A stretch of DNA of 64,000 nucleotides from assembly GCF_008369295.1 (NCBI RefSeq), contig NZ_VOBG01000010.1, positions 124,001 through 188,000 on the forward strand, in the 5' to 3' direction. A program made the translations under genes and the position numbers. Positions 9,141 through 19,282 of the stretch are shown here, in pieces (within the stretch, counting starts at the first letter, position 1; each line of letters opens with the position of its first letter). The notes below the pieces were generated by a model. It saw nothing but the letters and a program-made list of their open reading frames with translations, ran no database searches and had not been told where the DNA came from. The DNA is from Pseudomonas sp. ANT_H4 (GTDB taxonomy: Bacteria; Pseudomonadota; Gammaproteobacteria; Pseudomonadales; Pseudomonadaceae).

Positions 9141-10067
9141 TCAAGGCTTGTCAGTCAGGTTTTTGCCGAGCATCCGCACCAGGATGATCGCCGCGATATT
9201 GGCAATGACCACGGCAATCAAGCCGCCGGCCGACGCCATGCCCACGTCGAACTGCACCAGCGCCTGGTTGTAGATCAGGTAGGCGAGGTTGGTCGAGGCG
9301 TAGCCGGGGCCACCGTTGGTGGTGGTGAAGATTTCAGCGAACACAGAGAGCAGGAAGATGGTTTCAATCATCACCACCACGGCGATGGGGCGCGCCAGGT
9401 GGGGCAGGGTCAGGTGCCAGAAAATCGCAATGGCACCGGCACCGTCCAGGCGGGCGGCTTCCTTTTGCTCCTGGTCGAGGGACTGCATGGCGGTCATCAG
9501 GATCAGGATGGCGAAGGGCAGCCATTGCCAGGACACAATGATGATGATCGACAACAGCGGGTAATGGGCCAGCCAGTCCACAGGCTGGGCGCCGAACAGC
9601 TTCCACACCGCCGCCAAAACGCCAGACACCGGGTGGAAAATCAGGTTCTTCCAGATCAGCGCACCAACGGTGGGCATGATGAAGAACGGTGAAATCAGCA
9701 AGACCCGCACCAGTCCTCGGCCGAAGAACTCGCTGGCCTCAAGCAGGGCACTGATCAGCACGCCCAGCACCACGCTGATCAACAACACGCTGCCCACCAG
9801 CAACAGAGTATTGGTCGCACCAGGCAGGAAGCCTGAATCGGTAATGAAGTAGGTGAAGTTCTCAAGGCCCACGAATTGGTTTTCGCCGGGATAGAGCAGG
9901 TTGTAGCGGATCAACGAAAAGTACAGGGTCATGCCCAGCGGCACGATCATCCACAGCAGCAACAAGGCCACCGAGGGGCTGACGAGGAACCAGCCGGGGT
10001 TGATCAGGCGGCTTTTACGCGCCTTTTCTGGCTGAGCAGTTTGCACTTGGGCAGTGGTGGTATTCAT
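9141..10067 (-). CDS. mtlF: mannitol ABC transporter permease (MalF type)
   Basis: This 308-residue permease has a short polar amino terminus, six transmembrane segments from about residue 25, and the EAA loop KEAARLDGAGAIAIFWHLTLP. The ATG at 10067 is preferred; a GTG three codons upstream is in frame, and neither has a strong ribosome binding site, so the start is uncertain by three residues. It is separated from mtlE by about 110 bases that contain a REP hairpin, the only large gap between structural genes of the operon. Confidence 0.94.
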   Translation of the reverse strand: MNTTTAQVQTAQPEKARKSRLINPGWFLVSPSVALLLLWMIVPLGMTLYFSLIRYNLLYPGENQFVGLENFTYFITDSGFLPGATNTLLLVGSVLLISVVLGVLISALLEASEFFGRGLVRVLLISPFFIMPTVGALIWKNLIFHPVSGVLAAVWKLFGAQPVDWLAHYPLLSIIIIVSWQWLPFAILILMTAMQSLDQEQKEAARLDGAGAIAIFWHLTLPHLARPIAVVVMIETIFLLSVFAEIFTTTNGGPGYASTNLAYLIYNQALVQFDVGMASAGGLIAVVIANIAAIILVRMLGKNLTDKP

Positions 10068-10130
10068 GGTGATCACATGCTGAGTAGTGTCAGGGCGAAG
10101 TTACCCTAGGCGCTCCGGCTTATTGTTGTG

Positions 10131-10162
10131 TTGTGGCGAGCGGGCTTGCCCGCTCGCCACAA
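10131..10162. repeat. REP palindrome in the mtlE-mtlF gap
   Basis: A perfect inverted repeat has 15-base arms and a two-base loop (arm TTGTGGCGAGCGGGC). The identical 32 bases recur at 42284-42315. A related half-copy, CCTCGCCACAAG, follows at about 10169. Placed just after the stop of the binding-protein gene, it can cap the mtlE mRNA 3' end after partial termination or processing. Confidence 0.9.
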
Positions 10163-10180
10163 AAACGCCCTCGCCACAAG

Positions 10181-11491
10181 TTACTTGGGGTAGCCGGCAC
10201 GCTTCATTTCGCGCTCGGTGGTGGTCTGCGCCTGCTTGAGCGCATCGTCGACGGTCATCTGCCCGGTCAGCGCACCCGAGAAGAACTTGCCAACCTGGGT
10301 GCCAATGGCCTGGAATTCAGGAATGGTCACCAATTGGATGCCGATGTACGGCACAGGCTTGAGGGTCGGCTTGGTCGGATCGGCCACTTTCAGCGACTCC
10401 AGGGTCACCTTGGCAAATGGCGCGGCCTTCATGTATTGCTCGCTGTAGGTCGAGGTACGCGTGCCTGGCGGAACGTTGGCGATGCCGTCGGTCTTGGCCA
10501 CCAGTGCACTGTATTCCTTGGAAGTGGCCCAGGCACTGAACACCTTGGCGGCGTCCTTGGCCTTGGAGCTGGTCGGGATTGCGAGGGACCAGGAATACAT
10601 CCACGACGTGCCTTTGTCCGTGACCTGATGGGGCGCGAAGGTGAAACCGACATGATCGGAGACCTTGCTTTGGGTCTTGTCGGTGACAAACGAGCCGGCA
10701 ACGCTGGCGTCGACCCAGATCGCACACTTGCCGCTGTTGAACAGCGCCAGGTTTTCATTGAAACCGTTGCTGGAGGCACCCGGCGGACCGGATTTTTTCA
10801 TGTTATCGACATAGAAGTTCAGCGCGTCCTTCCACTCGGGGCCGTTAAATTCCGGCTGCCATTTCTCATCGAACCAGCGTGCACCGTAGCCATTGGCCAG
10901 GGTGGTGATCAGCGCCATGTTCTCGCCCCAACCGGCCTTGCCCCGCAGGCACAGGCCGTATTGTTCCTTGTCCTTATGGGTGAGCTTTTCGGCAAACTCG
11001 CCGATCTGCGTCCAGGTGGGATGCTCAGGCATGGTCAGCCCAGCGTCCTTGAACAGGTCGGTGCGGTAATAGGTGATGGAGCTTTCGGCGTAGAACGGCA
11101 GGGCGTACAGCGAACCCTTGACGGAAAGACCGTCGCGCACTGAAGGGAAAACGTCGTCCAGGTCGTAGGTCGCCGGCAGATCCTTCATAGGTTCCAGCCA
11201 GCCCTTGGCTCCCCAGAGTGCGGCTTCGTACATGCCGATGGTCAACACATCAAACTGTCCGCCCTGGGTGGCGATGTCCGTGGTCAGGCGTTGGCGCAGG
11301 ACGTTTTCTTCGAGCACCACCCAATTGAGCTTGATGTCCGGATGTTCGGCTTCGAAAGTTTTCGAGAGCTTTTGCATGCGGATCATATCGCTGTTGTTGA
11401 CGGTGGCAATGGTCAGGGGTTGCGCGCCAAGACTGACGGCGCTGAGGGTCATGCAAGTAGAGGCAAGCAGTGCTTTAGCTGTGAACTTCAT
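10181..11491 (-). CDS. mtlE: mannitol/polyol-binding periplasmic protein
   Basis: This 436-residue extracellular solute-binding protein of the MalE type has a signal peptide (about residues 1-24). Many Lys residues and aromatic residues mark the mature protein. It captures mannitol, sorbitol or arabitol in the periplasm and delivers it to MtlFG. The start at 11491 is chosen for the signal peptide and an upstream GGAG; the frame continues to 11554 but that segment is the leader. It is the first structural gene of the operon. Confidence 0.95.
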   Translation of the reverse strand: MKFTAKALLASTCMTLSAVSLGAQPLTIATVNNSDMIRMQKLSKTFEAEHPDIKLNWVVLEENVLRQRLTTDIATQGGQFDVLTIGMYEAALWGAKGWLEPMKDLPATYDLDDVFPSVRDGLSVKGSLYALPFYAESSITYYRTDLFKDAGLTMPEHPTWTQIGEFAEKLTHKDKEQYGLCLRGKAGWGENMALITTLANGYGARWFDEKWQPEFNGPEWKDALNFYVDNMKKSGPPGASSNGFNENLALFNSGKCAIWVDASVAGSFVTDKTQSKVSDHVGFTFAPHQVTDKGTSWMYSWSLAIPTSSKAKDAAKVFSAWATSKEYSALVAKTDGIANVPPGTRTSTYSEQYMKAAPFAKVTLESLKVADPTKPTLKPVPYIGIQLVTIPEFQAIGTQVGKFFSGALTGQMTVDDALKQAQTTTEREMKRAGYPK

Positions 11492-11535
11492 CGCGCACTC
11501 CATTTCCGCACCCAAGGGCAACGGAAGGACAGTTT

Positions 11536-11543
11536 TTGTTGTT
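11536..11543 (-). promoter_or_regulatory. Crc/Hfq CA motif in the mtlE leader
   Basis: On the minus strand this reads AACAACAA inside a longer A/C-rich run, a perfect match to the AAYAAYAA motif bound by Hfq with Crc in pseudomonads. It lies about 45 bases before the mtlE ATG in the predicted 5' leader. This fits translational catabolite repression of mannitol use when preferred acids are present. Confidence 0.55.
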
Positions 11544-11577
11544 GTGTCTTCCAAGGCTGCTGGAAGAGTGTGCGTTG

Positions 11578-11606
11578 ATTACAGCCTTCTAATGGCGTGC
11601 TGACAA
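11578..11606 (-). promoter_or_regulatory. sigma70-like promoter of the mtl operon
   Basis: On the minus strand TTGTCA (complement of 11601-11606) and TGTAAT (complement of 11578-11583) are spaced by 17 bases. Transcription would start near 11571, about 80 bases before mtlE. The roughly 115 bases between this pair and the end of mtlR leave room for MtlR sites. Confidence 0.6.
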
Positions 11607-11656
11607 ATCCTTGGGAACACAGGGACTGATACTTTTTTGCACTGAGCCCGAAATCA

Positions 11657-11670
11657 GCTGAAACGATTTC
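11657..11670 (+). promoter_or_regulatory. Cra (FruR)-like operator upstream of mtlE
   Basis: GCTGAAACGATTTC matches 13 of 14 positions of the Cra consensus RSTGAAWCSNTHHW. It overlaps a GAAATC-N9-GATTTC dyad at 11650-11670. It lies about 50 bases upstream of the -35 element, where an activator or a distal repressor could act. It may equally be part of the MtlR binding region. Confidence 0.35.
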
Positions 11671-11721
11671 CCCGATTATCCGTAGCGTTGTCGAGCCCCT
11701 CAACGCTTGACCGTCTGCGTC

Positions 11722-12627
11722 TCAGGCCAGGTTCTGCTCGGTCAACCGCTGCACCGCCAAGTGCCGATAATGGGATGGCGTCATACCCTTGAGCTGCTGG
11801 AAGCGCCGATTGAAGTTGGAAATATTGTTGAAGCCAGATTCAAAGCACACATCCGTCACTGCCTTGTCGCCATCGGCCAGCAGTTCACAGGATTTGCTGA
11901 TGCGCAGCCGATTGACGAACTCGATAAAAGTGCGCCCAGTGGCCTGTTTGAATACCCGGGAAAAATAGGTGGGCTTCATTCCCAGGTAGTCGGCCACTTC
12001 TTCCAGAGGCAGCTCCCGCGCGTAGTGGGCAAAAATGTAGTCCACCGCGCGGTTGGTGCGGTCGATGCTGTGTTCATCGGCCAATTGCGGCGTGGTCACG
12101 CCGGAGAGCAGCTGATAATCCTCGCAGGCGCTGAGCACCTCCAGCAGGATAAAGAAATGCCCGAGGCGCGCTATGCCTCGGGCGTCTTCGATGCGCTGCA
12201 TCAGCGTCATGGCCTGGGCGATGGTGTGCTTGCAGCGGAACTCGATGCCGTACTGCGCCCTGTCCAGCAGCGGGGCAAGGGCCTTGAGTTCGGTGAAGAT
12301 ATGGCTGGCGCCGTCAAACAGCTCATCGGTAAAGTTCACCAGCATGTCGCGCTTGGGCACCACTTCGTCTTCCGCCACCTGGCTGATCCAGTTGTGGGGC
12401 AGGTTGGGGCCAGTGAGGAACAGGCTTTGCGGATAGAAGTTGCCGATGTAATCGCCGATGAACACCTTGCCGGAGCTGGCGACGATCAAGTGCAGTTCGT
12501 ATTCCTTGTGGAAATGCCAGCGCACCAGCGGACACGGGAAACCGTGCTGGCGATAGATGATGGACAGGCCGTTGTGGTCGTCCATTAACTCGTAGGAAGG
12601 ATCGGTGATTCTCGCTGCTCGGGTCAT
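11722..12627 (-). CDS. mtlR: AraC-family activator of the mannitol operon
   Basis: This 301-residue regulator has an amino-terminal cupin-like sugar-binding domain (WHFHKEYELHLI, about 35-46) and a carboxy-terminal AraC domain with two helix-turn-helix units (LEEVADYLGMKPTYFSRVFK and AVTDVCFESGFNNISNFNRR). The start at 12627 gives the known MtlR length. MtlR activates the mtlE promoter in the presence of mannitol, sorbitol or arabitol. It is encoded just upstream of its target on the same strand, with a 230-base regulatory gap. Confidence 0.95.
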   Translation of the reverse strand: MTRAARITDPSYELMDDHNGLSIIYRQHGFPCPLVRWHFHKEYELHLIVASSGKVFIGDYIGNFYPQSLFLTGPNLPHNWISQVAEDEVVPKRDMLVNFTDELFDGASHIFTELKALAPLLDRAQYGIEFRCKHTIAQAMTLMQRIEDARGIARLGHFFILLEVLSACEDYQLLSGVTTPQLADEHSIDRTNRAVDYIFAHYARELPLEEVADYLGMKPTYFSRVFKQATGRTFIEFVNRLRISKSCELLADGDKAVTDVCFESGFNNISNFNRRFQQLKGMTPSHYRHLAVQRLTEQNLA

Positions 12628-12699
12628 GCTGCAGTCGCTTTTATTGTGGTTGCCCACAGGATAATGCCCCCATGGGCGCAACCTCGCCAGCGCCTGTGT

Positions 12700-13989
12700 T
12701 TAAAGTGTGCGGTTTTTTGCCTCGATCCACTGTGCCATGTACTGGGTACTTTTATGCAGGTGGTGGCGCAGCATACTGCCGGTGAAGTTGATGCGCCGGT
12801 GCTGGGCCAACTCGCCACGGCACTGATCCAGCCGCTCGACCAGCGCCGGGCCGTGTACGTCTTGCGAGTAACGGCGGGCAAGCAACTGCCGGCCGTCTTC
12901 CTGAGCCAGGGTCCAGCGGTCGCGGTCCTGATACAGGGCAACCGCTGCGGCGGCCAAGGCGCTGGCGCTTTCTTCAATAACGCCGGGCCAGGCTTGCTCA
13001 TCGTTCATGCCTTCAGCACCCATAGGAGTGGTGATATTCGGCGTGCCACAGAGCATCGCATCCGCCAGTTTGCCCTTGATTCCTGCGCCAAAGCGCAGCG
13101 GCGCCAGGCAGATACGCGTGGCCGACATCACCGCCAGCGCATCCTCGGCCCAGTTCATCACATGAAAGCCCTGGGCCGGATTGTGCAGCGCGGTGGCCTT
13201 GGGCGGGGTGTAGGCACCGTATATATGCAACTGGACGCCGGGCAGTTGCTGGCGGATCAACGGCCACAGGCTGTTCTTCATCCAGAGCACCGCATCCCAG
13301 TTGGGCGCGTGGCGGAAGTTGCCGATGCTGAGAAAGTGCGCGCGGTCTTCAAAAGGCGTGAAGGCTTCAGTCGGCGGCTCCAGCATCAACGGGCACCAGT
13401 GGAGCAGGGCGGCCGGCACCTTGAACTGCTCGGTGAGCAGGCGGATTTCAACGTCGGAGATCATCAGGCTGATATCGCAGCGGTAAATTGCTGCGATCTC
13501 GCGCTTGGCCAGGTCGGTGTCGGCCATCAACTGGAATTCTTCCTCCAGCGCGGGGGCGAACAGTGCGCCGAAATCGTCGCCGTCCGGATCGGCCTTGAGG
13601 TGGTCCTTAAGGCGCTGATGACGGGCGTCCCGCAGGCTTTGCAAGTCTGAGGTTTCCAGCACCCGCAGCGCATCCGGGCAATGCTTTTCGACGCGCCAGC
13701 CAAACTGTTCCTCCATCATGAAACGATCGAACAGCACGACATCCGGGGCTAGTTCACAAATAAAATCGTCGAAACTGCTGTTATTGAGCTCGATGGCGCA
13801 TTCGCCAATACCCAGCGCCAGCAAGTCGGCCTTGTGTTCGCCAATCGTTGCCGGGCTGCTGAAGGTAATGTCCCAGCCTTGATCAAGGAAACTGTGCAGA
13901 ATCTGCATCATGTGCCCGCCTGCGGCCGACGAGCGAGGTTCCGGCCAGACATAACCAATGACCAGGACTTTGGTGGCGGGCTGATTCAT
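12700..13989 (-). CDS. GT4-like glycosyltransferase
   Basis: This 429-residue protein has a GT-B layout. The amino-terminal domain starts VLVIGYVWPEPRSSAAGGHMMQ. The carboxy-terminal nucleotide-sugar domain contains FLSIGNFRHAPN, HIYGAY and PLRFGAGIKGKLADAMLCGTP, the last with the usual phosphate-contacting and donor-binding positions. Substrate is unknown. AAGGA lies upstream of the ATG at 13989; the longer frame to 14610 is antisense to tpx and is rejected. It stands alone between mtlR and tpx. Confidence 0.8.
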   Translation of the reverse strand: MNQPATKVLVIGYVWPEPRSSAAGGHMMQILHSFLDQGWDITFSSPATIGEHKADLLALGIGECAIELNNSSFDDFICELAPDVVLFDRFMMEEQFGWRVEKHCPDALRVLETSDLQSLRDARHQRLKDHLKADPDGDDFGALFAPALEEEFQLMADTDLAKREIAAIYRCDISLMISDVEIRLLTEQFKVPAALLHWCPLMLEPPTEAFTPFEDRAHFLSIGNFRHAPNWDAVLWMKNSLWPLIRQQLPGVQLHIYGAYTPPKATALHNPAQGFHVMNWAEDALAVMSATRICLAPLRFGAGIKGKLADAMLCGTPNITTPMGAEGMNDEQAWPGVIEESASALAAAAVALYQDRDRWTLAQEDGRQLLARRYSQDVHGPALVERLDQCRGELAQHRRINFTGSMLRHHLHKSTQYMAQWIEAKNRTL

Positions 13990-14148
13990 TGACGGCGGTT
14001 TCCTTGAAGGGCGGGCGAAAAGCGCGCAATTAAACCACAACCGCGTGGCGTGACAATTTGTGTCTTGCGGTAGGTAGCCACGGCACTTTGTGGTTAACTT
14101 CGGCCTCTCGAATTCGTTTAACCAAAACCCAGCATAAGGATTCTGTTC

Positions 14149-14649
14149 ATGGCTCAAGTCACCCTTCGTGGTAACCCTGTCCAGGTTGAAGGCGAATTGC
14201 CGCAAACCGGCTCCAAAGCTCCAGCCTTTACTCTGACCGCTGGCGATCTGTCGGAAGCAACCCTGGCCACTTTCGCCGGCAAGCGCAAAGTGCTGAACAT
14301 CTTCCCAAGCGTTGATACCCCCACCTGCGCCACTTCGGTTCGCAAGTTCAACGCCCAGGCCAACGAACTGAACAACGCAGTAGTACTGTGTATCTCCACC
14401 GACCTGCCCTTCGCCCAGGCGCGCTTCTGCGGCTCCGAAGGCCTGGAAAACGTGAAGAACCTGTCGGACTTCCGCGACGCTGCCTTCGCCGTTGACTACG
14501 GTGTGGCAATCGCCGAAGGCCCACTCAAAGGCCTGACCGCTCGCGCCGTCGTGGTGCTGGATGAAAACGACAACGTGCTGCACAGCGAACTGGTATCTGA
14601 AATTGGCCAAGAGCCTAACTATGAAGCAGCCCTGGCTGTTTTGAAGTAA
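14149..14649 (+). CDS. tpx: thiol peroxidase Tpx
   Basis: This 166-residue peroxiredoxin of the Tpx group has peroxidatic Cys60 in [15 protein letters not shown] and resolving Cys94 in ARFCGSEG. It reduces H2O2 and alkyl hydroperoxides using thioredoxin. Length and both cysteines are canonical. It is a single gene with a TAAGGA ribosome binding site and its own strong terminator. Confidence 0.97.
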   Translation: MAQVTLRGNPVQVEGELPQTGSKAPAFTLTAGDLSEATLATFAGKRKVLNIFPSVDTPTCATSVRKFNAQANELNNAVVLCISTDLPFAQARFCGSEGLENVKNLSDFRDAAFAVDYGVAIAEGPLKGLTARAVVVLDENDNVLHSELVSEIGQEPNYEAALAVLK

Positions 14650-14701
14650 CTGTTACGGCAAATGACTGTCGCTTTGCAGTAACACGCTTGATGCATGATT
14701 G

Positions 14702-14730
14702 CGGCCTGGCCTAGTCCAGGCCGTTTTTAT
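14702..14730 (+). terminator. tpx terminator
   Basis: A perfect eight-base stem (CGGCCTGG at 14702-14709 with CCAGGCCG at 14716-14723) with a six-base loop is followed by TTTTTATT, about 55 bases after the tpx stop. Confidence 0.9.
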
Positions 14731-14882
14731 TTGCGGTTCAGCGGCTTAGCCCTGATACCGGATGTTGTAAGTCAAAACGTAGATGTTTGTAGGCTCGAAG
14801 GTAAATAGCCGGTAAAGGCGCTTTTCTTAAAGCCCGACAGTGCTTATCTTTCAGCCTCCCCAAGAAGAAGCTCTCGCGCCCA

Positions 14883-16184
14883 ATGGTTGATCACTCCATG
14901 CAATCCTCCCCCCGCAACTCCCGCCGCTGGCTGTTCGGCTTGTTCGTCCTGTTGGTTATCGCCGGCCTGTGCTGGAAATTCTGGCCAACGGGGGCTGCCC
15001 AAAATGAAGCACCGGCTGGTCGCACCAGCAAAACCGGGATGATGCGCCCCGGCTTCGGCGGTTCCACCGCCCCGATACCAGTCCGCGTGGCGCCGGTGGT
15101 GCAGGGGGAATTCCCTGTGTACTACAAAGCCTTGGGCACGGTAACGGCGTTGAACACCATTAATGTGCGTAGCCGGGTCGGGGGAGAGTTGGTCAAGATT
15201 GCCTTTGAAGAAGGGCAAATGGTCAAGGCAGGCGACCTGTTGGCGGAAATAGACCCGCGCAGTTACCAGAATGCCTTGCTCCAGGCCCAGGGCACGCTCT
15301 TGCAGAATCAGGCCCAGTTGAAAAACGCCCAGGTCGATCTTGAGCGTTATCGCGGTCTCTATGAGCAGGACAGCATCGCCAAGCAAACCCTGGACACCGC
15401 AGCCGCGCTGGTTATGCAGTATCAGGGAACGGTCAAGACCAACCAGGGCGCGGTCGACGACGCGAAACTCAACCTCGAATTCACCAAGATCCGCGCTCCC
15501 ATCGCCGGGCGCGTAGGCCTGCGTCAACTGGACGTCGGCAACCTGGTCGCCGCCAATGACACTACCGCCCTGGCCGTGATCACCCAGACCCAACCCATCA
15601 ACGTCGCCTTCACCTTGCCGGAAAACTCCCTGCAAACCGTGCTCGCCCGTTATCGCACCGGCAACAAGCTGCCAGTGCAAGCCTGGGACCGTGGCGACGT
15701 GAAGCTGCAAGCCACCGGCGTGTTGCAGAGCCTGGACAACCAGATCGACGTCACCACCGGCACCCTGAAATTCAAGGCGCGCTTCGATAACCAGGACCAG
15801 GTGCTGTTCCCCAACCAGTTCGTCAACGTGCGACTGCTGGCTGACACCCTCAAGAATGTGGTGTTGGCGCCGTCGGCGGCGATCCAGTTCGGCAACAATG
15901 GCACCTTCGTCTATGCCCTCGATGGCGACAAGAAGGCCAAGATCCGCCCACTGGTGATCGGCGACACCGACGGCGAAAATACTGTGATCAAGGAAGGCCT
16001 GGCCGCCGGCGACCGCGTGGTCCTGGAAGGCACCGACCGCTTGAAGGACGGCAGCGACATCGAAGTGGTCAACGACAGCGCCGATGTCCCGACCAGCCCT
16101 ACCGAACACTTGCAGGGCAAGCCGGCGGCGAAAGGCGAAGGCAGCCCGGCTAATGCCGGCAAGGCGCAAAAGGCCGGCGCATGA
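14883..16184 (+). CDS. muxA: RND efflux periplasmic adaptor MuxA (MdtA type)
   Basis: This 433-residue membrane-fusion protein has an amino-terminal anchor (about 16-32), a lipoyl half-motif [30 protein letters not shown], a coiled-coil hairpin rich in Gln and Leu (about 125-195), the second lipoyl half [11 protein letters not shown], and a beta-barrel domain. It links the MuxB/MuxC pump to the outer-membrane channel OpmB. ATG 14883 is used, but ATG 14898 is also possible. The stop overlaps the muxB start by four bases. Confidence 0.93.
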   Translation: MVDHSMQSSPRNSRRWLFGLFVLLVIAGLCWKFWPTGAAQNEAPAGRTSKTGMMRPGFGGSTAPIPVRVAPVVQGEFPVYYKALGTVTALNTINVRSRVGGELVKIAFEEGQMVKAGDLLAEIDPRSYQNALLQAQGTLLQNQAQLKNAQVDLERYRGLYEQDSIAKQTLDTAAALVMQYQGTVKTNQGAVDDAKLNLEFTKIRAPIAGRVGLRQLDVGNLVAANDTTALAVITQTQPINVAFTLPENSLQTVLARYRTGNKLPVQAWDRGDVKLQATGVLQSLDNQIDVTTGTLKFKARFDNQDQVLFPNQFVNVRLLADTLKNVVLAPSAAIQFGNNGTFVYALDGDKKAKIRPLVIGDTDGENTVIKEGLAAGDRVVLEGTDRLKDGSDIEVVNDSADVPTSPTEHLQGKPAAKGEGSPANAGKAQKAGA

Positions 16185-19100
16185 ACCTCTCACGGCTGTT
16201 CATCCTCAGGCCCGTCGCCACCACCCTGAGCATGCTGGCCATCGTCCTGGCAGGCCTGATTGCCTACCACCTGCTGCCGGTGTCGGCCTTGCCGCAGGTG
16301 GATTACCCGACCATTCGCGTCATGACCCTGTACCCCGGCGCCAGCCCGGACGTGATGACCAGCGCGGTCACCGCTCCCCTGGAGCGTCAGTTCGGGCAAA
16401 TGCCCGGGCTGACCCAGATGGCGTCCACCAGCTCCGGCGGCGCCTCGGTGCTGACCCTGCGCTTCAACCTCGACGTCAACATGGACGTCGCCGAGCAACA
16501 GGTCCAGGCCGCGATCAACGCTGCCACAAACCTGCTGCCCAAGGACTTGCCGGCGCCCCCGGTGTACAACAAGGTCAACCCCGCAGACACGCCAGTGCTA
16601 ACCCTGGCCATCACCTCAAAAACCATGCTGCTGCCCAAGCTCAATGACTTGGTCGACACCCGCATGGCGCAGAAAATCGCCCAGATCAGCGGCGTCGGCA
16701 TGGTCAGCATCGCTGGCGGCCAGCGCCAGGCGGTCCGCATCAAGGTCAACCCAGAGGCTCTTGCCGCCAATGGCTTAAACCTGTCGGACGTGCGCACCTT
16801 GATTACCGCCTCCAACGTCAACCAGCCCAAGGGCAACTTCGACGGCCCGACCCGCGTCTCGATGCTCGACGCCAACGACCAGTTGGTCTCGCCCGAGCAA
16901 TACGCTGAACTGATCCTTGCCTACAGCAATGGCGCGCCGTTGCGCCTCAAGGACGTCGCGCAAATCGTCGACGGCGCCGAAAACGAACGCCTCGCTGCCT
17001 GGGCCAATGAAAACCAGGCCGTGCTGCTGAACATCCAGCGCCAACCGGGTGCCAACGTTATCGAGGTGGTGGACCGGATCAAGGCGCTGCTGCCCAGCAT
17101 CACCGACAACCTGCCGGCCGGCCTGGAGGTAACGGTGCTCACCGACCGCACCCAAACCATCCGTGCTTCTGTTACCGACGTACAACACGAATTGCTGATC
17201 GCCATCGCCCTGGTGGTAATGGTGACGTTCCTGTTCCTGCGCCGATTCAGCGCCACCATTATTCCGTCGATTGCGGTACCGCTGTCCCTGGTGGGCACCT
17301 TTGGCGTGATGTACCTGGCCGGTTTCTCCATCAATAACCTGACGCTGATGGCCCTGACCATCGCCACTGGCTTTGTGGTGGACGACGCCATCGTCATGCT
17401 GGAGAACATTTCCCGCTATATCGAGGAAGGCGAAACACCCATGGCCGCGGCGCTCAAGGGTGCCAAGCAGATTGGCTTCACCCTGATTTCCCTGACGCTG
17501 TCGCTGATCGCCGTACTGATTCCGTTGCTGTTCATGGCTGATGTAGTGGGGCGCCTGTTCCGCGAATTTGCCATCACCCTGGCGGTGGCAATCCTGATCT
17601 CCCTGGTGGTGTCTCTGACTCTGACGCCGATGATGTGCGCGCGCCTGCTCAAACGCGAACCAAAGGAAGAGGAACAGAGCCGCTTCTACAAGGCCAGCGG
17701 CGCCTGGATCGACTGGCTGGTCGCCGCCTACGGGCGCAAGTTGCAGTGGGTGCTCAAGCACCAGCCGCTGACCCTGCTGGTGGCTATCGCTACCCTGGGC
17801 CTGACGGTGGTGCTGTACCTGGTGGTGCCAAAGGGCTTTTTCCCGGTGCAGGACACTGGGGTGATCCAGGGCATTTCCGAAGCGCCGCAATCTATCTCCT
17901 TTGCCGCCATGAGCCAGCGCCAGCAGGAACTGGCGAAAATCATCCTGGAAGATCCGTCAGTCGAAAGCCTGTCGTCTTACATCGGGGTCGACGGTGATAA
18001 CGCGACCCTCAACAGCGGCCGCCTGCTGATCAACCTCAAGCCTCACCGCGAAAGAGACCTGAGTGCCACGCAGATCATCACTCGCCTGCAACCGCAACTG
18101 GACAAACTGGTAGGCATTCGCCTGTTTATGCAGCCGGTGCAGGACCTGACCATCGAAGACCGTGTCAGTCGCACCCAGTACCAGTTCAGCATGTCCTCGC
18201 CGGATGCCGACTTGTTGGCGCTGTGGAGCGGCAAGCTGGTGCACGCACTGAGCGAGTTGCCGGAACTCACCGATGTCGCCAGCGACCTGCAGGACAAGGG
18301 CTTGCAGGTGTATTTGGTGATTGACCGTGATGCAGCCTCGCGCCTGGGCGTATCGGTGGCGACCATCACCGATGCGCTGTACGACGCCTTCGGCCAGCGA
18401 CAGATTTCTACCATCTACACCCAGGCCAGCCAGTACCGCGTGGTATTGCAAGCCCAGTCCGGGGAAAGCCTGGGGCCGGACGCTCTGAACCAGATCCATG
18501 TGAAGACCACCGACGGCGGCCAGGTACGGTTGTCGAGCCTGGCCCATGTCGAACAGCGCCAGGCACAACTGGCGATTACCCATATCGGTCAGTTCCCGGC
18601 GGTGATGATGTCGTTCAACCTCGCGCCCGGCGTGGCGTTGGGCAAGGGTGTGGAACTGATCAACCAGATGCAGAAGGACATCAGCATGCCGGTGGGCGTG
18701 CAAACCCAGTTCCAGGGCGCCGCCCAGGCGTTCGAGGCTTCGCTGTCGAGCACCTTGCTGCTGATCCTGGCGGCGGTGGTGACCATGTACATCGTGCTGG
18801 GGGTGCTCTACGAGAGCTATATCCACCCGATCACCATTCTCTCGACCTTACCATCGGCGGCGGTGGGGGCCTTGTTGGCCTTGCTGCTCAGTGGCAACGA
18901 CCTGGGGATGATCGCCATCATCGGCATCATTCTGCTGATCGGTATCGTCAAGAAGAACGCGATCATGATGATCGACTTCGCCCTCGACGCCGAGCGCAAC
19001 CAGGGGCTTGACCCGCAAACGGCGATTTATCAGGCGGCGCTGCTGAGGTTCCGGCCGATCCTGATGACCACCCTGGCGGCCTTGTTCGGTGCGGTGCCGT

Positions 19101-19282
19101 TGATGTTGGCCACGGGTTCCGGCGCCGAATTGCGCCAGCCGCTGGGCCTGGTGATGGTCGGCGGGTTGCTGTTGAGCCAGGTGTTGACGCTGTTCACGAC
19201 GCCGGTGATCTACCTGTACTTTGACCGCCTTGGCCGCCGCTGGCGCAAACAGCCCGAGCGCCTGGAGCCGGTTGAGCCATGA
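16181..19282 (+). CDS. muxB: RND multidrug efflux pump subunit MuxB
   Basis: This 1033-residue inner-membrane transporter has twelve transmembrane segments and two large periplasmic loops. The TM4 proton-relay aspartates are in [12 protein letters not shown] and the TM10 lysine is in [12 protein letters not shown]. MuxB and MuxC form a heteromultimeric pump, as MdtB and MdtC do in E. coli. In P. aeruginosa the system exports novobiocin, aztreonam, macrolides and tetracycline. Start and stop overlap muxA and muxC by four bases, so the subunits are translationally coupled. Confidence 0.95.
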   Translation: MNLSRLFILRPVATTLSMLAIVLAGLIAYHLLPVSALPQVDYPTIRVMTLYPGASPDVMTSAVTAPLERQFGQMPGLTQMASTSSGGASVLTLRFNLDVNMDVAEQQVQAAINAATNLLPKDLPAPPVYNKVNPADTPVLTLAITSKTMLLPKLNDLVDTRMAQKIAQISGVGMVSIAGGQRQAVRIKVNPEALAANGLNLSDVRTLITASNVNQPKGNFDGPTRVSMLDANDQLVSPEQYAELILAYSNGAPLRLKDVAQIVDGAENERLAAWANENQAVLLNIQRQPGANVIEVVDRIKALLPSITDNLPAGLEVTVLTDRTQTIRASVTDVQHELLIAIALVVMVTFLFLRRFSATIIPSIAVPLSLVGTFGVMYLAGFSINNLTLMALTIATGFVVDDAIVMLENISRYIEEGETPMAAALKGAKQIGFTLISLTLSLIAVLIPLLFMADVVGRLFREFAITLAVAILISLVVSLTLTPMMCARLLKREPKEEEQSRFYKASGAWIDWLVAAYGRKLQWVLKHQPLTLLVAIATLGLTVVLYLVVPKGFFPVQDTGVIQGISEAPQSISFAAMSQRQQELAKIILEDPSVESLSSYIGVDGDNATLNSGRLLINLKPHRERDLSATQIITRLQPQLDKLVGIRLFMQPVQDLTIEDRVSRTQYQFSMSSPDADLLALWSGKLVHALSELPELTDVASDLQDKGLQVYLVIDRDAASRLGVSVATITDALYDAFGQRQISTIYTQASQYRVVLQAQSGESLGPDALNQIHVKTTDGGQVRLSSLAHVEQRQAQLAITHIGQFPAVMMSFNLAPGVALGKGVELINQMQKDISMPVGVQTQFQGAAQAFEASLSSTLLLILAAVVTMYIVLGVLYESYIHPITILSTLPSAAVGALLALLLSGNDLGMIAIIGIILLIGIVKKNAIMMIDFALDAERNQGLDPQTAIYQAALLRFRPILMTTLAALFGAVPLMLATGSGAELRQPLGLVMVGGLLLSQVLTLFTTPVIYLYFDRLGRRWRKQPERLEPVEP

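Noticed and set aside
12700..14610. longer start for the glycosyltransferase
   Set aside because: The extra 207 codons lie antisense to tpx and have no glycosyltransferase similarity; ATG 13989 has a ribosome binding site.
14844..16193. 449-codon minus-strand frame
   Set aside because: Antisense to muxA, whose adaptor motifs are unambiguous.
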